Shown here piece after piece: positions 16,958 through 19,638 of a stretch of DNA of 19,638 bases. The notes under the pieces are model-generated. The model worked only from the letters and a program-made list of their open reading frames with translations, was not told the DNA's origin and made no database searches. This DNA is from Clostridia bacterium (GTDB lineage Bacteria > Bacillota_A > Clostridia > Christensenellales > UBA1242). A program made the position numbers and the translations under genes. Each line of letters starts with the position of its first letter. Positions within the stretch are counted from its first letter, which is position 1. The stretch covers positions 1-19,638 of the forward strand of contig JAGBBI010000282.1 in assembly GCA_017938565.1 (NCBI GenBank). Reading direction: 5' to 3'.

Positions 16958-19638
16958 GCAGATAAAGCAAGTGCAAGCATAGTCGATGACGGAGGTGCTG
17001 ATGGTTCAGGATTTACCGTAATTCAAATTGTTGACCCAACCCCAGAAGTTTTGGGACAAACCTTTGAAGACGCTGATACAATGGCCAAGACATTGTTAAC
17101 TCAATTCGGTCAATATCAATCAGAAATTTCAGCAACCTTTAACGGTAAAAAAATCACTACCCCATCAGGTTTCTTTAACTTAGTAGACCTTGCCGGAACA
17201 ACCGCAAAACTTTATGCGACCAGCACAGGTGAACTAAAAGCAACCGCAATCTACGCATATGACGACGAAGCAAACACCCTATCTTCAACTCTTGTTGGTG
17301 CAATGCGACGTGAAGGAACCTCAAGATATGTCGATATTGAATTTGCAAACTTTGCAGGTGAAACGGTAGTAATCGTTTACGAAAGCGTTGATACATCAGA
17401 CATTGGCTTAAACTTCACCTTTATGCAAACTGCAAACGGAAAAATTCAAAATACCACATCAACTGGAACAATTAAAGCAAAAACAACACTTACCCCAGTT
17501 AACGGAAAATTGAATGTTTCAACTCAATACGCCGACAACTTCGATGGTAACACCTATGAACTATTGAAGTCATCAGCCGAAATCTCATCTTCAACCTCAA
17601 CAGTTGAATTTAAGTTAACCGGCACAACCGAAAACTTCGTAGGTTGGTACTTAAATGGCAAATTTGTTTCAAGCAACACAACTTGTAAAATTGACAAAAT
17701 TATAAACGGAAGCATAGTTGAAGCCAGATATTACTCATCAGCAAGAAAATTCAACTTTGAATCGTTAATTGACAGTGGTTCAACATCCGCACATCAAAAT
17801 ACAAATCTTGTGGCACTTACAGCAAACGCCTATAACCAAGGCAAAGTTCCAACGAACTCAAACAGCGGAACGGGCGTAGCCACTACACCATATTACATCT
17901 ACTCATCAACCACAGGCTACATTCAAAACATCGAGTCATATGGTGAAAACACAATCCGACTTTATGCTCCATCAACCCTTTATGACGGAACTTACCTACT
18001 AAAAGGTTTCTTCTATACAACTAAGGGAAGTTCAATACTTACCCCACTTGAAGATAAACGCTTAGAAACCGGAAGTTCAAAGACGGGAGAATTATTAATC
18101 CCATCCAATGCACTTCCAGAGACCGTAGAAAATGTTTACGCAATTTATGGAAAGGCATCAAGCCTGACCGTAATGGTTAACACCGACGGCTCACTTGGAG
18201 TTCTTCCAGAAGGAATTATGGGCGTATCACACGGATTAAACATCACAACCGAAGCGGTACAAAAGACTTATACATTCAGTATGACCGTCAAACAAACCTT
18301 TGGTTATTCAATTACCGAAATCGGTTACAGTGCAGATGGTGCTGACGAAATTAAATATCCAGTTAAGACCTTCTCTAACTCAGGTTCAATAACCTACTCA
18401 GCAAATATTGCCCTAACTGGTGATACAAACGTCGTAACCTTCTACGCTAAAAACTCTAAGACCCGAGAGGTTTCAATTTACACCAGCCACTTCGACACAG
18501 TAATCACGACCCCATATAAAACTCAAATTTCAGGCTCAACCACACTAAACGCCGAACCAACATCAATCTATAACTACGAAATTGACGGCGCAAGTTATCA
18601 ACAAACCTTGAAATTTGTTGGTTGGTACCTACTTGATTTATCAACGGGCAAAACAACACTTGCGTGCTATGACAAGACACTATCACTTAACGCACTTGAC
18701 GATCAACTTGACAGATACGCACTTGTTAAAAAATACGATGGAACAGGAAACAACAACCTCGTTCCAACACAAAACGTTCTAAGCCTATCAATCGACGGAA
18801 CAAAGTTCACCGCCGAAGACATTTCCGGAAACGCCGAGGACACCTACGAAACACTTGGAATTACTCTTCAAACCGAAGACACCACTTGCATAGTAAGTGC
18901 TGACACTTTCCTAAATTCTGAAATCGGAGCGAACTACTCATTCGTAGGTTGGTACCGAAATGGATTACTACTTGGCAAAAACGCTTCCCTTGCCTACGAC
19001 ATAACAAAGGGCACCGCCCAAAATGTTGAAGCAAGATTTACCTCAAACATCATCGACCTAAGCATAAGCGTTTACTCATACAACGCCGACAGTGATGACT
19101 ACGAACAAATACCAGATGACGAATTTGTTTCATCAATCTTAACTACAACAAATATTTGCAATAATGGAAAAGTTGACCCAACAAAAGACGCATTGTTAAG
19201 CATCTCGCTTCCAATAGGACAAATAATTGACATAAGCAAAACTCGCGAGGCAAATATCTATATTGATCTTCTGGTTTCAGGAAACAATATAGACGCACGA
19301 AGTGCTTCACTTATAATTCCAAAACTTTCAATAGACGGCTTAATTCAAACCATTAAACAAGCACAAGCAGACGGAGCCGACGAAAGCACAATAAAAGACC
19401 TTAAGAATGTTAAGATATATCTAAGCGAGTCGCTGTATGACGGACACGAAACACTTGAACAAGTATTTGGCGAGGACCTTGGTGCTGGCTCAGTTGAAGT
19501 TGAAAGAACCTTCTCAATCGACGAAGAAAATGACTTAACCATAAAGATTAAATCGTACTTAGTCAAAGTTCAAGTAAACAATTCACCTGACCCAGTAGAA
19601 AGAGCCGATGGCTACACAATTAATACTCACTACTTCTA
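16832..19638 (+). CDS. In-frame continuation of the giant repeat protein after the TGA (3' partial)
   Basis: I read all 935 codons from 16832 to 19636 in the same frame as the upstream ORF and found no stop; the frame runs off the right edge. The sequence opens directly with FIGWYINGVLVS, the core of an InlB-B-like module whose first half lies upstream of the TGA. Three more canonical modules follow (FVGWY at 17636, 18614 and 18941), each ending in A-x-Y/F-like strands such as EARY and EARF. After about 19,040 the sequence becomes a less repetitive beta region with a short helix near 19,340-19,400 (IQTIKQAQADGADES). No start codon with a convincing Shine-Dalgarno sits near the break; the first in-frame ATG is at 17081 and lacks a clear one. 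Codon choice and composition match the upstream part. I therefore read it as the same gene, cut by a nonsense mutation, an assembly error or a readthrough stop, rather than a separate gene. Confidence 0.82.
17579..17731 (+). repeat. InlB-B-like module (ENFVGWYLNG ... IVEARY)
   Basis: EISSSTSTVEFKLTGTTENF leads into VGWYLNGKFVSSN (GWY 17642-17650) and the closing SIVEARYYS. It is the closest relative in the window of the TGA-split module. Confidence 0.8.
18500..18736 (+). repeat. InlB-B-like module (LKFVGWYLLD ... YALVKKY)
   Basis: VITTPYKTQISGSTTLNAEP opens the unit, followed by LKFVGWYLLDLSTGK (GWY 18620-18628) and a diverged closing strand, DRYALVKKY, in place of A-x-Y. Confidence 0.75.
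18860..19039 (+). repeat. InlB-B-like module (YSFVGWYRNG ... VEARF)
   Basis: ITLQTEDTTCIVSADTF opens the unit, followed by NYSFVGWYRNGLLLGKN (GWY 18947-18955) and the closing AQNVEARFTSN. It is the last GWY module before the window ends; the sequence after it is less repetitive. Confidence 0.8.

Noticed and set aside
17081..17083. In-frame ATG at 17081 as the true start of a separate downstream gene
   Set aside because: No clear Shine-Dalgarno precedes it, and the conserved module FIGWY...EARF would be left upstream as non-coding although it keeps protein-level conservation.
2..19638. Alternative genetic code with TGA as Trp or Gly
   Set aside because: Trp is TGG in every case I read, Gly uses GGA, GGC and GGT, and TGA appears once in 6,545 codons. 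A reassigned codon would be frequent.

Overview
The whole window lies inside one enormous protein-coding frame on the + strand (the frame whose codons begin at position 2). It is open from the left edge to a single TGA at 16829-16831. It then stays open in the same frame, without another stop, to the right edge. That makes 6,545 codons with one internal stop, about 0.7 MDa of protein. Neither the true start nor the true end of the gene is visible. There is no intergenic DNA, and I see no RNA gene, promoter, terminator, mobile element or CRISPR array. Antisense and out-of-frame ORFs are short shadows of this frame.

The product looks like a giant extracellular or surface protein built of repeats. 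It is rich in Asn, Thr, Tyr, Asp and Ser, has very few Cys, and has no obvious catalytic motif. Three layers can be seen. (1) Positions 1 to about 5.7 kb hold beta-rich, Tyr-rich sequence with many short [D/N]-G-x-(x)-Y/F hairpin-like motifs, interrupted by a helical segment near 1.5-1.9 kb. (2) From about 5.7 to 12.7 kb the same texture continues, with the first, partly degenerate, modules of the InlB-B / Listeria-Bacteroides ('F-x-G-W-Y ... A-x-Y/F') type. (3) A long predicted helical island (about 12.75-14.3 kb, with an acidic linker) is followed by a dense array of seven canonical F-x-G-W-Y modules from 14.4 kb to about 19.04 kb. The internal TGA falls immediately before the FIGWY of one of these modules.

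Organism: InlB-B-like repeats are commonest in Bacillota surface proteins, so a low-to-mid GC Bacillota-type bacterium (for example a gut or host-associated uncultured lineage) is the best guess. Other lineages with giant repeat proteins cannot be excluded. Three sampled 60-base lines give about 42% G+C. Codon choice is strongly polarised: AAC, GAC, TAC and TTC for the pyrimidine-ending pairs, and CAA, GAA, CCA, TCA, ACA and GCA elsewhere. As a result the coding strand has far more C than G. All Trp codons I read are TGG, so TGA is not a sense codon here.

The likely role (adhesion, or interaction with a surface or another cell) is inferred from domain type only. The secretion signal and the wall or membrane anchor, which would settle it, lie outside the window.
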